Shown piece by piece: positions 63,219-64,000 of a stretch of 64,000 nt of DNA (its first letter is position 1; each line of letters opens with the position of its first letter). Both the position numbers and the translations under genes were made by a program. Source of the stretch: Merluccius polli. Taxonomy: Eukaryota > Chordata > Actinopteri > Gadiformes > Merlucciidae. The stretch spans positions 372,501-436,500 of the forward strand of contig JAOPHQ010004266.1 of assembly GCA_030340625.1 (NCBI GenBank), written 5' to 3'. The notes under the pieces were generated by a model, which had not been told where the DNA came from, searched no databases, and saw nothing but the letters and a program-made list of their open reading frames with translations.

Positions 63219-63906
63219 TAAATAGATAGATAGATGGATACATTATTAATTGCTGAAGGGAAATTACAATGTTACAGCCACTCGCATAACAAGAACAACT
63301 AAATAAAGTGACTATAGAATAAAAGAAATAAACTGAAACATACAGTGAGAACAGTCCAGTTTGATTTAACATCTCCCAGCCTGACTGATCACCCCGATGG
63401 AGCCAGCCGGAGGAGGAGGAGTTGTACAGTCTTATAAGACTCTTATTGTGGAGGAGGAGTTGTACAGTATAATGTGGAGGAGTTGTACAGTCTTATTGTG
63501 AAGGAGGAGTTGTACAGTCTTATTGTGGAGGAGGAGTTGTACAGTATAATGTGGAGGAGTTGTACAGTCTTATTGCAGCAGGCAGAAAATATCTCCTATA
63601 GCGCTCCTTAGTGCAACGTAGTTGTAATAAAAGTCTGTTGCTAAAGGAGCTTCTCTGCTCTGCCACAGTGTCATGTAGGGGATGGAAGAGATTGTCCATG
63701 ACATCGAGCAGTTTGGTCCTCATCCTCCTATTTGCCACCTTCTCCACAGTGTCCAGGGTGACAGCAAGGGCATAACCAGCTTTCATTATAAGCTTGTTCA
63801 GCCTCTTGGTGTCACCCTCAAGAGATACAGTGTGTGTAAGGGTGGGGGTGCATGGGTGTTGTGAGACCACCACACTCTTTGGGCCCAGCCAAAACAGCAT
63901 TAACTC
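63219..63906 (-). pseudogene. LINE 3' end (CR1/L2/Rex-like) with C-terminal coding part
   Basis: Minus strand encodes GDTKRLNKLIMKAGYALAVT, then FHPLHDTVAEQRSSFSNRLL, then KERYRRYFLPAAIRLYN. HPLH-T...SSFS-RLL...KERYRRSFLP-A-RLYN is the well-known C-terminal tail of fish LINEs of the CR1/L2/Rex group. The element ends in its 3' signature (AATTTCCCTTCAGCAATTAA) followed by ATCTATC units at 63219-63238. Between the coding tail and the 3' end, a TTGTACAGTCTTATT unit is expanded in tandem (63405-63575). The sequence upstream of 63850 does not look like the family, so the copy is 5'-truncated near the window edge. Confidence 0.75.
63405..63575. repeat. Minisatellite inside the LINE tail
   Basis: Six or seven units of GTGGAGGAGGAGTTGTACAG plus TCTTATT or TATAAT. 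The first lies at the LINE reading-frame end. Confidence 0.88.
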
Positions 63907-64000
63907 AGTGAAAATGTGGCCCCAGGTGAATGACCCCTGATGTACGATGTCTACTTTCCACAGTTTAAATGAATAGGCTATTACAATTTTTGCCAGTTTT

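Overview
The window looks like genomic DNA of a teleost fish. It is intron-rich, packed with long di-, tri- and tetranucleotide microsatellites, and carries DNA-transposon families typical of fish (hAT, PIF/Harbinger, Kolobok-like) plus 5'-truncated LINEs. There is no dense coding and no prokaryotic signal. The species cannot be named from sequence alone.

Only one host gene is supported: khdrbs3 (SLM2/T-STAR, a STAR-family RNA-binding splicing regulator), on the minus strand. Coding exon 1 lies at 52336-52426 and exon 2 at 2598-2713. Both have good splice sites and matching phase, and they are separated by an intron of about 49.6 kb that fills most of the window. Exon 3 onward (most of the KH domain, QUA2 and the C-terminal tail) must lie beyond the left edge. 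A CpG-rich promoter/5'UTR with a (GCC)n run and a CT/GA tract sits at about 52430-52780. From 52.8 to 64 kb is 5' flank with no second gene recognised.

Layout: 1-2597 is intron 2 (CA/GT repeats and a 430-bp polypyrimidine tract). From 2714 to 12.7 kb, intron 1 holds a hAT-like MITE, a 41-bp minisatellite split by a decayed Harbinger that itself contains a hAT, a second MITE, and an interstitial telomere-like block. At 12707-16324 is a 3.6-kb foldback element with 1.4-kb inverted arms. From 16.3 to 33 kb there are microsatellites, Kolobok-like MITEs, a MITE with a nested hAT, and LINE fragments. At 33217-34881 three hAT elements are nested inside one another, two with perfect and one with 7/8 target-site duplications. 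From 35 to 52 kb there are many GT/CT/GA/GAA repeats and a MULE-like MITE with a perfect 9-bp duplication. From 53 to 64 kb there are further microsatellites, an L1-like LINE 3' end, and at the right edge a second LINE 3' end.

I found no tRNA, rRNA, CRISPR array or intact transposase gene. The observations most worth follow-up are the foldback element, whose arms carry two different promoter-like blocks, the nested transposons, and a short G-run-linked module shared by two otherwise different hAT elements.
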